A stretch of 64,000 nt of DNA, taken from positions 111,242 to 175,241 of the forward strand of contig JAPPGE010000067.1 in assembly GCA_028821455.1 (NCBI GenBank), given 5' to 3'. The notes below the pieces were generated by a model. It made no database searches, was not told the origin of the DNA, and saw nothing but the letters and a program-made list of their open reading frames with translations. The translations under genes were made by a program, and so were the position numbers. Position 1 is the first letter of the stretch. The number at the start of each line of letters is the position of its first letter. Below, in pieces: positions 62,801 through 64,000 of this stretch. This stretch comes from a bacterium (GTDB taxonomy: Bacteria > Pseudomonadota > Alphaproteobacteria > SP197).

Positions 62801-63951
62801 ACTTGCGCCGACCACCTCGCGAATTGCGGCGCTACATTGAACGATCACCGGACGAGCTTGTGCATAGACTTGCTGAACATTGTGAACTTAGGATCTTGGA
62901 TGATCCAGCGATCTTGCACAAACAATTGGAATTTCTAGCGGAGACATACACGAGAGGCGAGTTCGACAGTCACTTCGAGCCCCACTTGCTTAACAGATAC
63001 TATAGAACATGGCGACTGCTAGTTCGAAACATGGGGCATGGAGATCAAGAAGCCAATTCAAATGATGCACCGGTGACGATTCTTGCTCGAAGGGGGCAAG
63101 CAATCGAAAGAGTGGCATTGTTGGAGCAGGATGAAGAAATTGAAGAGTGTGTTTACGTCTGTGACACAAACAGGGAAAGCGATGCGAGTCTTCTTGAGGT
63201 AAGTGGACGCCTTTTCTTTTCGTTGAAGGACGTAGAGCCCGATAAGTTGGGAATGTTGTTCGAGAGTTGTTACGGCCAACGCATCAGGCGTGTTTCTCAG
63301 GTTTCATATGAGTTACTTGTGGACGGAAACGACATAAGGAACGCAAAGTCAAGGGCGGCCGTTGATATCTGTCCGCAACTACGTTCGATGTTGGCGATTG
63401 GAATGGAGGCTCTAGGCGGCACGGAGGCGCAACGCCTGCCAACGGATCGATCGACCGTACTCACGAGGCTCGACCGACTGACGATGACAAAAGCGGCCAG
63501 GGTTGGCTTCACTATCGACGGGATGGATGTGTCGACTGACCAAGACACTGCTTGCGCCTTTCACTTCCGGTTCGACAATGGGCAGTCAGTCGTTGCCGTT
63601 CAGTCCTCTCGAGAGTGGGATTGGGAACTGGTTGATGTATGCATCCCAGCGGTCTGTGAAGCAGTTGGACATAGAGCTCTAACGCCGCATCTCAGATTGC
63701 TCGTCGCACACCTTCGCAATGGTCAAGCACAGCCGGAATCGCTGTCACGTCCAGTCGAAGACATACAAAGTTTTTCAAACATCCTACAGCTTTCGCCTTC
63801 AGCATCGTTTTCGGCTCACGCCACACTCAGTGCAGGGTTGGAGCGCCAGGCACCATGGATACGAGCCGTTCTGCATCTCTTGGTGGGGCCTTCGGCAGTG
63901 GAGGCATTCGACAGGGAAAGCGATGAAGTGCTGATGGACGCCAGTTGTTGA
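59899..63951 (+). CDS. Sacsin/HSP90-like ATPase-domain protein, defence-associated
   Basis: A 1350-residue protein with an N-terminal GHKL (HSP90-type) ATPase. Visible motifs: LLELIQNAYDAH (N-box with E-x-x-x-N, about 55-64), LLVANGGRPFAEANVKSLC (G1-like region, about 88-106) and SIGNKGLGFRSVVQITDAP (G2-like, about 118-136). This matches the sacsin N-terminal ATP-binding-like domain found in large bacterial defence-island proteins. The remaining 1100 or so residues are not recognised. Base composition is visibly AT-richer than the upstream operon, and the gap has a hairpin, so it may be a separate acquisition. The start ATG at 59899 lacks a clear ribosome-binding site. Role unknown; an ATP-driven sensor or effector is a guess. 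Confidence 0.82.
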   Translation: MATQYTQYVSNLADRKIRGFQGTIDEHGEYLDSIYQSNRSLSASIASDYRDRFLLELIQNAYDAHLIGTQGGQIELTLDKSAGRAGTLLVANGGRPFAEANVKSLCDIGLSQKPLGESIGNKGLGFRSVVQITDAPVIYSQCLSNPEKSHFSGFCFRFAGTSDYQEMISDAAHLRLALRDLPIFHVPVWVERQSEVIRGYAAAGFSSVIELPLRDSDALDAAEREINHLAEQNVPILLFLDRISALTVRIVGSTGLVEREFVFIRNEESITTTGIRMALVNLGEVGRFLVAREIVPEATMKKAIKVGIKRKELNEYWVDWAGEGDVAVAVRLGSNLTSSRLYAFLPLGEQAVAPFLGYLHGSFAPSSNRRNLNAGITLNSTLLMTSAKLAAETIHYIITDPLNTLTAWLAEKERATAVVDLLSWTNVSSVEGDDKLIAELTQDLAKHFAVDRIEQAPVVPCLMSGTDDPIIAWQPPAQVRRWPDGGSVFSADECVRFAPAGGVWPIWGALGERIDTLEEFLQANTDCYVGPPRPDERAWLVSMIAGTIVKRRRGAKAQWLRFFHEIPDFMHHNGDHLGGREVLLGDDGELHRAMSPDAVETSAGRSVRRRRRTVEMAVFSPPDPRRASNDDENEVRPPKKLSKRFTFLSSTLPWHGELSSARSYFEKHKLVGEFERETILAHLSRTLHGENNREVLRGGLRWAFQLWRQPRAQGRTFKLQPQHRFRVPVVGGKYVEAHEVVFSADWPAETEGRLVQDFLDAAPTGLPDLDNLSSSRLAAPDHPAFRGRWIDDWVVFLAELGVNRGLVPESRSSNANSFVASKVSDFTFLKHYGIPSKFGDLWREDIVSQNPDLLQLPTYTDYAIEGEVSWLPGQADIDDFSGTCKARYARLIMGWLLQRPKVQWDIDIHHLYFHQADRRKWPSPIRSFLRAARWLPVVEPSRSSLEAVGVKPSDVWISNTGGERFESYLRRPPRELRRYIERSPDELVHRLAEHCELRILDDPAILHKQLEFLAETYTRGEFDSHFEPHLLNRYYRTWRLLVRNMGHGDQEANSNDAPVTILARRGQAIERVALLEQDEEIEECVYVCDTNRESDASLLEVSGRLFFSLKDVEPDKLGMLFESCYGQRIRRVSQVSYELLVDGNDIRNAKSRAAVDICPQLRSMLAIGMEALGGTEAQRLPTDRSTVLTRLDRLTMTKAARVGFTIDGMDVSTDQDTACAFHFRFDNGQSVVAVQSSREWDWELVDVCIPAVCEAVGHRALTPHLRLLVAHLRNGQAQPESLSRPVEDIQSFSNILQLSPSASFSAHATLSAGLERQAPWIRAVLHLLVGPSAVEAFDRESDEVLMDASC

Positions 63952-64000
63952 ACCCCTGATTGTTCCGGTCGGCCGAGGCCGCCTTTTCCCACATTGATCC

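Overview
The window is high-GC DNA from an alphaproteobacterium, most likely a Rhodospirillales-type organism. The indicators are the split pntAA/pntAB/pntB transhydrogenase, a COQ9-family protein, DUF465 and DUF2948 proteins, an adenosylcobalamin-dependent ribonucleotide reductase, an SbmA/BacA-type transporter and alphaproteobacterial murA context. No rRNA, CRISPR array, transposase or integrase was recognised. All similarity statements come from reading the sequence; no search was run.

Region 1 to 40.6 kb is ordinary chromosome in short operons. In order it holds: a NitT/TauT-type ABC importer (permease cut by the left edge); the transhydrogenase operon; rpsU; a def/COQ9 operon preceded by a metallo-beta-lactamase gene that has lost its middle; a decayed FitAB/VapBC toxin-antitoxin pair; purEK; hldE; prpE; rnd; aspS; two tandem enolase-superfamily genes; a double-DUF427 gene; panC-panB; a PhyH-type oxygenase; a DUF1778/GNAT toxin-antitoxin pair; nrdJ with candidate NrdR boxes and a clear terminator; a class IV aminotransferase; structural urease genes with ureA and ureB fused; tRNA-Thr(GGU); murA, DUF2948 and a choline-kinase-like gene; an SbmA/BacA-like transporter; DUF779; an AbgB-like amidohydrolase; a GMC oxidoreductase remnant; and a HAD phosphatase.

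From about 40.6 kb to the right edge the content is accessory. A 435-bp non-coding stretch with repeated TGACCACA motifs leads into three overlapping small proteins that look like ribbon-helix-helix DNA binders. Convergent to them is a 1792-residue MobF-type relaxase-helicase (TraA/TrwC-like) with a repeated helical C-terminus. This looks like the mobilisation module of a conjugative or mobilisable island. Its integrase and its far end are not in view.

From 47.8 to 63.95 kb a co-directional, tightly packed array follows. It holds a DUF499 P-loop ATPase, three small proteins I cannot assign, a metallo-beta-lactamase-fold protein, a DUF1156 DNA adenine methyltransferase with an inserted zinc-ribbon-like segment, and a SNF2-type helicase carrying an N-terminal phospholipase-D-like domain. 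After a 109-bp gap with a strong hairpin comes a 1350-residue sacsin/HSP90-like ATPase of visibly lower GC. The methyltransferase, PLD, helicase and ATPase combination is typical of anti-phage systems (DUF499/DUF1156 loci, with a loose resemblance to DISARM), but the full gene set matches no named system I know. It is the best candidate here for a poorly described defence system.
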